Assembly (NCBI RefSeq): GCF_902459465.1
Contig: NC_047078.1
Location: 1,346,691 to 1,410,690, forward strand
Reading direction: 5' to 3'
DNA: 64,000 bases
Source: Asterias rubens
Lineage: Eukaryota > Echinodermata > Asteroidea > Forcipulatida > Asteriidae
A program made the position numbers and the translations under genes. This document shows, one piece after another, positions 54,544-64,000 of the stretch; the first letter of the stretch is position 1; every line of letters starts with the position of its first letter. The notes below the pieces were generated by a model. That model did no database searches. It saw nothing but the letters and a program-made list of their open reading frames with translations, and was not told the DNA's origin.

Positions 54544-54985
54544 TAGCCGTATCCAAGGCTCTTACGCAAGCACGCACCGGCCCGCTCTGAATTCACGAAC
54601 TGCATACTATACTGCACGGTACATAACAGTACTTGATACCGTGGGGTCGAAGCATAGTTTTTTGAGGTATCAACGAGGTTACAAAACGAGTAGGATCAGG
54701 AGCCGATTTCACAAAGCAGTATACAATTAATCGCAAGACAAATTTTCAGTATCACCATAGTGATTTCTATTGTGACATCATATTTTACTTAGCAACTACG
54801 ATTGGTTTGCAGTTGTTATCAAACTCATCTTTGTGAAATCGGCCCCATATCTCGTTTTGTAACCTCGTTGATACCTCGAAAAGCCATGATTCGACCCCAC
54901 GGTATCATAGCTGATGTTATGTACCGTGCAGTGTATCTATGCAGTGTGTCTATCTGCTTGCGTAAAAGAGCCTTGGACAAGGCTA
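54544..54985. mobile_element. Foldback element with nested family D repeat
   Basis: Left end TAGCCGTATCCAAGGCTCTT, right end AGAGCCTTGGACAAGGCTA. Long arms meet at CGAGGTTACAAAACGAG and CTCGTTTTGTAACCTCG, between which a family D element (54699-54846) is inserted. The terminal bases resemble those of the MULE-like element at 11988, but no clear 9-bp duplication is visible here. Confidence 0.75.
54699..54846. repeat. Foldback repeat, family D, nested
   Basis: Ends GGAGCCGATTTCACAAAG and TTTGTGAAATCGGCCCC. It interrupts the centre of a larger palindrome. Confidence 0.75.
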
Positions 54986-55099
54986 GCGTGATAATTCATT
55001 CGAAGGGTCTGGCTGGTACTTGGTACTTGCACCAAACACAACTTAGATTGACATTAAACTTGCACGGTTTGAAGATAATGCTGGGAAAGCTTCCCTTAA

Positions 55100-55473
55100 A
55101 AGGCAGTGGACACTATTGGTAATTGTCAAAGGCTAGCCCTCACAGTTGGTGAATCTCAACATATGCATAAAATAACAAACCTGTGCAAATTTGAGCTCAA
55201 TCGGTCATCGAACTTGCGAGATAATAATGAAAGAAAAAACAGCCTTGTCACACGTGCGTTTAGATGGTTGATTTCAAGTCCTCAAGTTCTAAATCTGAGG
55301 TCTCGAAATCAAATTCGTGGAAAATTACTTTTTTTCTCGAAAACTATGGCACAATTCAGAGGGAGCCCTTTCTCACAATGTTTTAAACCATCAACCTCTC
55401 CCCAGTACTCGTCACCAAGTAAGGTTTTATGCTAATAATATTTTTGAGTAATTACCAACAGTGTCCACTACCT
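55100..55473. repeat. TTAA-type MITE, family A, full length
   Basis: TTAA at 55096-55099 and 55474-55477. Ends AAGGCAGTGGACACTATTGG and GTGTCCACTACCT. It appears to be inserted in a copy of the TTAA element seen at 26661: phrases TTGACATTAAACTTGCACGG upstream and AGGTGCTGTAGTTTTCACC downstream belong to that family. Confidence 0.8.
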
Positions 55474-56038
55474 TTAAAATAATACTGAGGTGCTGTAGTT
55501 TTCACCTCAGCTAGTATTATTTTAAGGGAAACCTTCTTATTTTCATTATCTTCAAACTGTAAATTAAAATATGGACATTGTGTTTAATGTTACAAAAAGT
55601 ACCGAAATCCTGATGTTTCTTTGCCCTTTAAAAAAAATAGAATGTTTGTTTGTACAATAGCCTGAAAGTCCGTCAGCCCAAACCATGTGATACTACATGT
55701 AGGTCGGGCACTTCCTTGTCAGTATAGGCCTACCTGGTCCAACTTCATTCCCCCCCCCCCCCCCAAAAAAAAAAAAAAAAAAAAAATGGACTGCAGCAAA
55801 ACGTAAAGCATTTGTGGTCAAACGTTTGACTAATCTTACTTTTGGTTTCTTGAACCGTTTGATTGTTTTAAATCCTATATAAATACAGATGTAAAACAAG
55901 TGGCAAAAAGTGATCGTGTATGTGCCCAACAAGTGATTAACAAACGCATACCCTTCCCATCCCTTTCATGACCTTATTGTTTAAAAACTCTTACAGTAAA
56001 AGGAAAATCATCGGGCAACTTGCTACCTTTTTGCTTAA

Positions 56039-56315
56039 AGGCACAGAACACCTTTGGTAACTGTCAAAGACAGGTCGTCTCACTTGATGTATATTAAACA
56101 AAATTGAACTATGCAAAAAATAACAACCTGTGAAAATTTGAACTCAATTGGTCGTCGAAGTTGCGAAACAACAATGGAATTAGAAAGTTGTGTGCTTTCA
56201 GATGCCTTGAATTCTCACAATGTGTTTTACTATCAACAGCTCTCCATTGCTCCTTTACCAAGTCAGGTTTTTTGCTAACAATTATTTTGAGTTATTACCA
56301 ATGGTGCCCAGTGCC
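56039..56315. repeat. TTAA-type MITE, family A, internally deleted
   Basis: TTAA at 56035-56038 and 56316-56319. Ends AGGCACAGAACACCTTTGG and CCAATGGTGCCCAGTGCC. It is about 100 bp shorter than the full copies. Confidence 0.75.
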
Positions 56316-57391
56316 TTAATTCAATTTGCGAAAAATTATTTTCCAGAGGTGTTCAACCGTAACCAGCAATAATACTATAGAAGGTCGCTCTGATCTAATT
56401 AAAAAAATAATTTTTCTGAATTTCGTGCTAATACTTATAGACCCTTTCTACCACAGATGCATATTAGTTCGGTTAAAATTAATTGAAAACCACTGAACTG
56501 CATGAACACTGTGTGCCCAATTTGCTCTCGTCATCTTGGTTGCAAAGGCTGAAAGACACTCCCACAATTATTATTATTATTATTATTGGTAACTGGATTG
56601 GGCAAAAATAAAACATGTTTAGCGTACCGCCTGCTCCCCTTTTCATCCACCTCTCTATTTTTGTGTCTAAAATGTAAACAATGTGTCGGTCGCCATACAA
56701 AACAAGGCCCTCCTCCTTCCCTTTTCTTTCAAAAAGCCAGGACGCTAAACAAGTTTTTACCTTATCACTATGGTGTTGATGACGTCTTTCGTCAGAGAGA
56801 GAGAACTTGATTTAGACGTCGGGTGGTGATTGGCAGATACAATAAACTATGGGTTGAGTTCCACCAATCAGCGTCCAACACATCGTGCTTCGGTATACCT
56901 GTACTTACCGTCACTGTCAAAAATAGTGCACTTATAAACCTGCTGCTGAGGGCTGCCGCGCAAATTTTCCACGATGGTCCTTTTGCGTATGTCAAGGATT
57001 GCGTACAAGGTTTAACAAGTATTTCAACACAATTTTTAAAAGGTAGATTTTGTTCTCCAGAGAACTGTCTTGCTAGTATATTCTACTGCCGCGGAGTAGA
57101 GTTTCGGATTTCGGGAGCCTTCTCAGTTCTGAAATGAACTGTCTAATTACTTTTCAACTTGGCGGAAGGTGGAACTACTTTATAGAGGATCGTTATTACT
57201 TCACTACCGCGGAGTGAGTTCTTAGATTAATTGGAAACTGTTGCAGTAGATAAAAAAGCAGGTTGACGTCACCATTATTTTCACTGTGCACACTGTCACC
57301 ATTGTTTCTTACATGACAATCCTTTATATCGGTATCAGTTGACAATTACTACAAACCAAAAAGAAATTTGTGGTACAGATGATGACTCGTC

Positions 57392-58120
57392 ATGGGCGCT
57401 CTTAACTTCGCAGTGATTTGGTTGCTCATGTATAGCCTGATGATAACATTCGCACTGAGCTTGGGGAGTCTGTGTATGAACCTGAACACATTATCCCCTT
57501 CAGAGAATACAGTTCTGCTGAATTTCACCTACGCTAAGCAAACGGTTCCTAACTATGTTATTTGCGGACGTAACTGCAACATGGACACTAACTGTAAATC
57601 GTTCAACTATTACAACTGCAATGACATGTGTGAGTTGAATAACTCCACACGTTCCGAGCACTCCGAGGCATTCGTCGACGATCCGAACGGCGTGTACTTT
57701 GATGAAAATCCGGAGTCACCCCTAAAATCGTCTCCCGTCAACCACTACAGAAGTTGCGAGGAACTCTATGCGTTCGGAGTGTTCTCCTCCAATAACATCT
57801 TCACAATCTACCCTTGTGGGGTCAGTGGAGGAGCTGCAGTCTACTGTGACATGTCCATCTATAACAACGGCCGGGGTGAAGTCAACCCAGATGACAACCA
57901 GGGAGCCATGATCACTGATGGCAGCACAATCACGACCGATGACAGCACGACCACCACCGATGACACAACGACCACCACCGATGGCGGCAAGACGACCGTT
58001 GGTTTAATCGTTGTTGTCCGGGAAGATGACGTCGTCACCGGCGGGGAGCCGGTGCTCTTCGGTGTGAATGGTGGCTTCTTCGGCGGCTACGGCGACGGAG
58101 TCCCTGATATTGGTGGATGA
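57392..58120 (+). CDS. Secreted PAN/apple-like and fibrinogen-like domain protein, single exon
   Basis: A 242-codon frame without introns. Residues 1 to about 26 form a hydrophobic signal peptide (FAVIWLLMYSLMITFALSL). Residues about 28-105 resemble a PAN/apple domain: CMNLNTLSPSE, then CGRNCNMDTNCKSFNYYNC and CELNNSTRSEH, with regularly spaced cysteines. Residues about 115-155 resemble the opening of a fibrinogen-like domain (YRSCEELYAFGV, IYPCGVSGGAAVYCDM), which then stops short. The tail is acidic and Thr/Asp-rich (TTTTDD repeats) and ends in a glycine-rich segment (GVNGGFFGGYGDG). Such domains bind carbohydrate or protein ligands in secreted or surface proteins. The fibrinogen part is far shorter than the usual 200-plus residues, so the gene may be a truncated or recombined family member. 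Domain calls are by eye; I give no gene name. Confidence 0.75.
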   Translation: MGALNFAVIWLLMYSLMITFALSLGSLCMNLNTLSPSENTVLLNFTYAKQTVPNYVICGRNCNMDTNCKSFNYYNCNDMCELNNSTRSEHSEAFVDDPNGVYFDENPESPLKSSPVNHYRSCEELYAFGVFSSNNIFTIYPCGVSGGAAVYCDMSIYNNGRGEVNPDDNQGAMITDGSTITTDDSTTTTDDTTTTTDGGKTTVGLIVVVREDDVVTGGEPVLFGVNGGFFGGYGDGVPDIGG

Positions 58121-58245
58121 ATTTTTTTCCCTGCGATTACACTTTTGTAGTTCTGCAGGCTGTAAGTGCAGAATTTGGGCTGCTGTGAAATTGGGCCTGG
58201 ATTATTGTCATAGTCCATTATCATGGCCCGATCTGCATGCCTTAA

Positions 58246-58627
58246 TGAGACACTGGACACTATTGGTGATTGTCAACGACTAGCCTTAACAGTTGGTATT
58301 ATCTCAATAATTGCATACAAAATAATAACAAACCTGTGAAGAGCTCGATTGGTCGTAAAAGTTGCGAGATAATAATGAAAGAAAAAAAAACACCCTTGTC
58401 ACACGAAGTCGTGCTTTCAGATGCTTGATTTCGAGACCTCAAAATTCTAAATCTGAGGTCTCGAAATTCGTTGAAAATTACTTCTTTCTCGAAAACTACG
58501 TTACTTCAGAGGGAGCCGTTTCTCACAGTGTGTTATACTATGATCACAACCTCTCCCCATTACTCGTTACCAAGAAAGGGTTTATGCTAATAATTATTTT
58601 GAGTAATTACCAGAGTGTCCACTGCCT
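58246..58627. repeat. TTAA-type MITE, family A, full length
   Basis: TTAA at 58242-58245 and 58628-58631. Ends GAGACACTGGACACTATTGG and GAGTGTCCACTGCCT, with the central GAGACCTC/GAGGTCTC hairpin. It begins about 125 bp after the PAN-gene stop and shares its right TTAA with the next element. Confidence 0.85.
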
Positions 58628-58631
58628 TTAA

Positions 58632-59003
58632 AGCCATTGGACCCTTTCGGTTAAAAAAAAAAAAAAAAAAATCACAGATTTACAAATAACTTTCAGGGTT
58701 TCGTAAGGCAATGGTGAAAGACTTCTCTTGAAATATTATTATTCCATGAAGTGCTTTACTTTTTGAGAAAACAGCAAAACATTATAAATTCTCGTTAACA
58801 ATTAAGAATTACGGATTTATTTTAAACACATGTCATGACACGGCGAAACGCGCGGAAACAAGGGTGGGTTTTTCCGTTGTTTTCTCCCGACTCCGATGAC
58901 CGATTGAGCCTAAATTTTCACAGGTTTGTTATTTGGTATAGAAGTTGTGGTACACAAAGTGTGGGCCTTGGACAACACTGTTTACCGAAAGGGTCCAATG
59001 GCT
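58632..59003. repeat. TTAA-type MITE, family C, full length
   Basis: TTAA at 58628-58631 (shared) and 59004-59007. Ends AGCCATTGGACCCTTTCGG and CCGAAAGGGTCCAATGGCT. The hairpin TTCTCGTTAACAATTAAGAA lies near the middle. An A run occurs at about 58654-58672. Confidence 0.85.
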
Positions 59004-60186
59004 TTAAGAAAAGAGTCTGCACTTGCCGAAGCAGGGAGTTCCAATCTTGGGGAAGTTGTTGCTTTTGGGATTGCGCAGATCCACTCTTCACTTCACACTG
59101 CTAGCGCAGAAATTCAGCGCTTGCCTTGTTTAAGCAAAGAATGATAGGGGGCTTCGTTTCAGGATCTCCACAAAATTTCTTGATTTTTTGTTAACGGGCG
59201 ACACCTTTGGAGAGGTTATAGTGTGATATTGTTTACTGAAGGAATTGTGTATGTTTGGTGTCTGGGTTTTTTTCTTCATCATTCATGAATGATAGAGACC
59301 TTAATGACCAATGTTATGAATTTTGACAAGTTTTTACTGAGTAAACTCACAAGGGATATAATGCCTGCGTTAAAAAACACTTGGTTGTCCCTGTTGATAT
59401 TGTTTGTTACAGTGTTTGTCAGTTGATTGCCGCCCCAGGTTTGTTTGAGGTCAGCTGAGGTCTCGAAATCAATTCAAATTACTTCTTTCTTGAAAACTAT
59501 GTTACTTCAGACCAATTCGACCGATCCAAGGCAACGTCCCTTATAACACTCTCAAAAATTCAACACTTCTTCATCAACCACTGTATTAAAATGACGTCTT
59601 TGGCGAGTTGGGACAGAACAAGTTGAATGACATTCGCAACTCTAGTCTACTAGAAAAGTGACTTCATGTATAATTTTATGTGTAGCTGACAGCTTTGTAT
59701 AATGACAATTATTTTAATAAATGAATATTGATCGAAAAAGGATCGTTTCGAAAACGCCCCAAACAAGTATGTGTGCAATAATAGCCCCTTTTGATTGATT
59801 TTTGTTTTAATAATAGTTCGGTCATACCCCCCTCTATTGACCAAAAACATAGACTGGTAACCCTTGGAATTATTTTAACACTACGACGTCAACTACCCGG
59901 AAATGTCAGCTATATTTTATTTTTATGCGAAACGGAATGTGTTTTTATTAAAAGATTTAACATTTACCAGCTCCCATTCATGCTTGATGATTTCTTTGCA
60001 CTGTTCGTCTAACTGGTGAGTAGGAATAATATAATAACGGAGGCCTAAAAACATCATTTTTTGAAGAAAAAAAACACCTACCTACCGTTTGTAATGTAAG
60101 CACGGGCGAAGCCGAACGAAAGTATCGGTCGCACTAAAAAAAGGGCGACACCTGACGACAACTGCCGACAATGACCAGTGTTTATA

Positions 60187-60329
60187 AGGTGGGAAAAGTT
60201 TCCGTATGGCGCCACCACTTTTTCATTCGAAATAAAATAAAATAGTATCTAATTTACCTGATTGATATATCCCTTTTTGTAAAAATGAGTGAAAAAGTGG
60301 TGGCGCCATACGTAAAGTTATCCCACCCC
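60187..60329. repeat. Foldback repeat, family E, good copy
   Basis: GTGGGAAAAGTTTCCGTATG and CATACGTAAAGTTATCCCAC enclose GGCGCCACCACTTTTTCATT and its complement. The palindrome is strong, with an AT-rich loop. Confidence 0.8.
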
Positions 60330-60369
60330 AAGACTAAAATGCACCAACGGAACCGGGAACTGTTGGAAA

Positions 60370-60522
60370 TAGACCTTATGCATCGACGTCATCCAGTTGC
60401 CATCTTTGAGGTCAAATGGTGACGAAACAATCAAAACGCAAATAGATTGACCAATGAACAATCTCCTTTTGACCTCAATGCGGGGGCGCCGTACTGAAAT
60501 GACGTCATGTGCATAAGGTCTA
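60370..60522. repeat. TA-type MITE
   Basis: Inverted ends TAGACCTTATGCATCGACGT and ACGTCATGTGCATAAGGTCTA. TTGACCTC-type arms (TTTGAGGTCAAA, TTTTGACCTCAA) lie inside. It shares the TAGACC terminus with the elements at 62979 and 63289. Confidence 0.75.
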
Positions 60523-61793
60523 TAGGCATCTCAGTCGTAACAATGCAACACAAGGACGTCGTACATACATACAGAGCTCAAGCACGTCGGAAATGTAAAG
60601 TTTTACAGAGTTTCTTACTTTATACGCCTTTTATTAACCAAAAAGGCATTTATGAATGGGAATAAAAGAGTAGTACTAGTGACTCGTTCTTTAATGGCCG
60701 TTAAAAACCTTGTTGGGTCGTTGACTTGTGATAAATGCCCTCGCCCTCGGTTTGCCGTGTGATAAATGCCCTCCGACAAATAATGACACAATTTTGAAAA
60801 AAGGAGTACAGTGCCCCACTAACTGGGTCTATTCAATATCATGCCCTGCTGAGAATAAAGTTTCCTGTCGTTGGTTATTGCTCAAACATTTATAAAATGA
60901 TTAATTTTGTGTATACATGTATATATATTAATAGATCACTAAATAATACTATACTACACCCACTAGTGCATTATTAATATTATACCAACAGTCAAATGAG
61001 TCAAAGAAGCAACGTCCAACCTTGAAAGTTCAAAATAAAATTATGGTCTGCTAGATCTATACTATAGGCCTAAAAAATGCTAAAAAGGTTTTGTCCTCCT
61101 TCAGTCATAAGATAGATAGATTCAAGATGTGGTTGCTATTTGGGATTCTATGGCGTGCCAAAATGTGGTGAACAAATTAAAGGGTGGACTTTGCTCAGGA
61201 GTGTGATGCCTGGCATCCATCGCAATAAGTACTGCATGGTGCCGGTGGTTTCCACCAAAGAGTATAGAGCGCCAAAGGCACAACAAGATGCGGAACTGAA
61301 GCGTCATCTATTGTTCGAATGTGTAATACGCATGGGCGCCATTTCAGCAAGTGAATGTTTTGTTTGCCATTGATAGGAATGGAGTCATTGTCTGTGCTCA
61401 TCTGCACTGATCTATTGTCAGATTGTTGTACCAAAATAGTTACTTGATGATATGGCATCCAGTGGGATTTCACATTTCAGTCCGAGTTCCGCATCTTGCG
61501 CCTTCGGCGCTCTATAATCTTTGGTTTCCACACATCAGTCAAAAGGGAATGTTTGTTTCTTGTTTTTTTTTTTGGGGGGGGGTGGGGGGGGGGCTAAATG
61601 GTACATGATGGTACATAATGGACCACTCCTGACTTTTGTTGATGTGCGCCGCTGCTCACTGGATGGGTGCAGCTTACAGATGTTTCTATCATGTTGACAC
61701 TAATCTAACAGTAGTTACCACTCATTTTTTCCTCAAATTGTCAATGTTCACTTACCCATGCCATCCAAACGAACAAGGGCTAAATAATTTTAA

Positions 61794-62158
61794 AGCCATT
61801 ATACACTTTCAGTAAACAGTATTGTCCAAGTCCCACACTTCGTGTATCACAACTTATGTATAAAATAACAATCCTGTGGAAATTTAGGCTCAATCGGATA
61901 TCGGAGTCGGGAGAAAATAACGAGAAAACCCACTCCTGTTTTCGCGCGTTTCGCCGTGTCATGACATGTGTTTATCACAAATCCGTAATTCTCGCTAACG
62001 AGAATTTATATTGTTTTACCGTTTTCTCAAAAAGTAAAGCATTTCATGGACTAATATTTCAAGACAAGTCTTTCACCATTACCTTCTGTAAACCCTGTAA
62101 ATTATTTGTAAATCTGTGAACTTTTTTTTTTTTTCTGTACCGAAAGGGTCCAATGGCT
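61794..62158. repeat. TTAA-type MITE, family C, full length
   Basis: TTAA at 61790-61793 and 62159-62162. Ends AGCCATTATACACTTTCAG and CCGAAAGGGTCCAATGGCT, with hairpin TTCTCGCTAACGAGAA. Confidence 0.85.
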
Positions 62159-62226
62159 TTAATGTAGCAATAACTTGTCAAAATGCCATTGACAATTTTA
62201 TGGCGAGTGCACTAATATGACCAGGT

Positions 62227-62390
62227 CTGATGATGATACTTCGAAGTTGATTGCCTCCATACCCTCTTGTAATTGCCCCTTGGGCACTTGAAATGCTCTG
62301 CCAGCAGAAATTTCTAGTAGTGTGCCCTTTACCACCAAGGAGAAAATACGGTGGTGCCCTTGCCCTTTCAAAAACGAAGCATACAGACAT
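62227..62390. repeat. Foldback repeat, family F
   Basis: GTCTGATGATGATACTTCGA through AACGAAGCATACAGAC, with CCCTTTACCACCAAGGAGAA inside. Confidence 0.6.
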
Positions 62391-62680
62391 GATTGATTTA
62401 GTGCTGGCTCGTAATCTCCAAGCCGATACTGACATAAAACTTGTTGTCGGTCAACCTTTACTGATGGCATTCATGTCTTTCCTTATTAAAAAAATTGTTT
62501 GTTTCATTCAACATTTAACAATTTGTAATGATTTGATTATACGTGTTTTTTTTTCAGAGTTCAGTTGACAATCAGATCTTTGAGATGGATCAAGTGTAAA
62601 TTGGAAGAAATCTTCACAAAAACTTTACTTCATGAAACAGTCAATGATCCCACCGGTCTACCGCTTCACCAGCAATAATA

Positions 62681-62926
62681 ATGAGGGAATTTTTAATGAC
62701 TTTCTTCAGTACATGGACCCTGCTGCTGTTGCATGTATGTTTTCATTTTGTGTCCGTCCAAGCTGATGTACTCCGGCTCCCTCTTCACACCTCCCGCCAT
62801 CAGGTCAATGATGAGGTCAGGTCAAAGGGCATAGGTGACATTTATGACACACCAAGAGACAACCTAAAGGGTAAACCTGGGTTAGGTTTCTACGTTGAAA
62901 TTGAACTGGGGACCCCAAAACAGAAG
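62681..62926 (+). CDS. BACE-like (memapsin) aspartic protease, first coding exon; partial
   Basis: The exon starts with ATG at 62681 and ends at a CAGAAG|GTAAGG donor in phase 0, giving 82 residues. Residues about 5-30 are a signal peptide (FSTWTLLLLHVCFHFVSVQA). A short pro-region follows, then the N-terminal strand of the pepsin fold, GKPGLGFYVEIELGTPKQK, which matches the beta-secretase family better than cathepsin D-type enzymes. The first catalytic DTGS motif should lie at the start of the next exon, beyond the window. Members are membrane-anchored proteases of the endosomal and secretory route. A candidate non-coding upstream segment follows the acceptor TTTTTTTTTCAG ending at 62557. 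The open frame running past the donor to 62956 is intronic read-through. Assignment to BACE rather than another pepsin-like family rests on one motif and the leader. Confidence 0.7.
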
Positions 62927-62978
62927 GTAAGGGTAGTTCACTCAGAGGGCCCTTGACCAATTCCATAGCTTTGCTAAA

Positions 62979-63196
62979 TAGACCATCGATCCATTAGGCT
63001 CCGCCCACGGCAGACATGAGCAAGAACACGAGCAAGAACACGTGAGCCTCTCCAATGCCCTTCTGCACAACTCTGGGCACCGCGCGCGCCAAGCATACAC
63101 GCATGCATGTCAGACTTTATTTGTTTGACTTTTGGTTGCGCAATGGGTTGTGATTAGTCAATATGCAATGGGGGCGGAGCTTAATGGATCGGTCTA
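62979..63196. repeat. TA-type MITE, family H
   Basis: Ends TAGACCATCGATCCATTAGG and CTTAATGGATCGGTCTA. The interior matches the copy at 50323-50511 (GTGAGCCTCTCCAATGCCC, GGGGCGGAGC). It lies in the first intron of the BACE-like gene. Confidence 0.8.
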
Positions 63197-63288
63197 TTGA
63201 CCAGCATTTTCCCTTGACAGTGGTCCGCTGGCCAACTGCGAGTTAAAACACCTGTGGACCAGTCAAATTCACTCTATGTGGTATGGCT

Positions 63289-63519
63289 ATAGACCGTATT
63301 GAATATGACGTCACTGTTCAAATATATATCTGCCCGTACAAGATGGCGTCTGTGCGCATGTGTTTGTGCGTCTGTGTGTGTGCGTGCATGTGTCGTAGAA
63401 ATCAAACCGGGAATGCTGCGTGATGCGTGCTTCATTGATGTATGCGTTTGGACGCGCATTCGGTTTGACCTTCAAGATGGCGACTTTCATAGCAAAAAAG
63501 GGTTATTCAATACGGTCTA
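63289..63519. repeat. TA-type MITE with 16-bp perfect inverted ends
   Basis: TAGACCGTATTGAATA on the left and its exact complement on the right, 231 bp overall. Sub-terminal CAAGATGGCG occurs twice in the same orientation (near 63339 and 63474). A GT-rich stretch (TGTGTGTGTGCGTGCATGTG) fills the middle. Confidence 0.8.
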
Positions 63520-63798
63520 GTTCGGTGTTGGAAAGCATTGTACATTAATTTTAAAACGTAGTAAATCTGTATTTTGTGGAAAAGCTGATGACTAGTAAAA
63601 CGACAATCTAAGTGGCCCCAGATTCATTATAAGCTTGTAAGTACAGAACAAAATTGCTAAGCAGACACTGGTTACCAGCCATCATTCTACCAAGTTTGTT
63701 TACATTGCATTGCTGTGCCCCACTCATTTTTAACCCTATTGACCCCTTGCAATAGGGGGGGGGGGGGTTCCCTTTAACCCCATAATCATTTCAGAACT

Positions 63799-63955
63799 GG
63801 GTCCAATTTCATAGAGCTGCCAGGCAGAAAAATGTGCTTAGCATGAAAGTTCTTCCTGAATAAAAACAGGATTAACAACCAAATTTCCATTTGTTGCATA
63901 TATTTTCTTGTTTTTACTAGTATTCAGCTGTTGTTTAAATCCTGACAATCATTAA
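63799..63955. repeat. Foldback repeat, family B, left arm
   Basis: GGGTCCAATTTCATAGAGCT through ACAGGATTAACAACCAAATT to TTCAGCTGTTGTTTAAATCC. The right arm is missing. Confidence 0.6.
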
Positions 63956-64000
63956 AGGTATGGTCATTAGGCTTTTTCAACAGACAATCTTTCCCTGAAG

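Larger units (their letters stand above)
46900..57391. other. Intergenic region made mostly of repeats, no gene seen
   Basis: Open frames here are short, lack homology that I can recognise and often coincide with foldback repeats. It contains several family B palindromes, nested TA-type MITEs, family D and G foldbacks, a 57-bp tandem repeat and family A MITEs, listed separately. GC-richer DNA near 56800-57140 has open frames on both strands but no domain; it may belong to the promoter of the gene at 57392. Confidence 0.5.
59008..62557. other. Intergenic DNA upstream of the BACE-like gene
   Basis: No coding exon that I can support. It contains foldback families E (60187), a TA-type MITE (60370), C (61794) and F (62227), plus G-runs near 61573-61592. 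At about 61130-61510 two stretches repeat each other in inverted form (GTGGTTTCCACCAAAGAGTA and TCTTTGGTTTCCACACATC), so this is probably another decayed foldback. Confidence 0.45.

Noticed and set aside
56823-57137. A 104-codon frame upstream of the PAN gene
   Set aside because: No signal peptide, domain or splice support, and the opposite strand is open as well.

Overview
This is a eukaryotic genomic window with short exons, GT-AG introns, long AT-rich introns and a very heavy load of small inverted-repeat transposons. The gene content (TBRG1, UFC1, DDX6, BACE-like, GAPR-1/GLIPR2-like, a PAN/fibrinogen-like secreted protein) and the repeat style (TTAA-flanked foldback elements, tRNA-SINEs with a LINE-like tail) fit an echinoderm. 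A sea star is my best guess, from general familiarity with such repeats and not from any search. No prokaryotic, viral or CRISPR features are present.

Layout. 1-1791: flank with repeats. 1792-12536 (+): four-exon CAP-domain gene of the GLIPR2/GAPR-1 type, with a possible alternative first exon at 7923-8088. 12537-14990: intergenic. 14991-29652 (+): twelve-exon TBRG1 orthologue of 972 codons. It has a large N-terminal extension (polyglutamine tract plus HARE-HTH domain) ahead of the conserved coiled-coil/FYRN/FYRC part; intron 3 holds a broken CR1/L2-like LINE and intron 4 holds nested SINEs. 30819-33156 (-): four-exon UFC1 (UFM1 E2), tail-to-tail with TBRG1. 33157-35393: shared 5' region between UFC1 and DDX6, with a candidate non-coding first exon. 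35394-43560 (+): nine-exon DDX6, with duplicated and palindromic DNA in its introns, a LINE fragment in intron 6 and an 81-nt poly-C run in intron 8. 43561-57391: long stretch with no protein gene I can support. It begins with DDX6 3'UTR and is otherwise repeats. 57392-58120 (+): intronless secreted PAN/apple + fibrinogen-like protein. 58121-62680: repeats. 62681-62926 (+): first coding exon of a BACE-like aspartic protease that continues past the window. 62927-64000: its intron.

The genes are unrelated housekeeping or cell-biology genes and do not form a pathway. All exon junctions given below were checked for reading phase by hand and are consistent. Repeat boundaries are by eye. The most notable observations are the HARE-HTH/polyQ extension of TBRG1, a nearly identical 385-bp duplication between two DDX6 introns, repeated nesting of foldback transposons, a MULE-like foldback element with a perfect 9-bp target duplication, and a possible GC-AG alternative first exon for the CAP gene.
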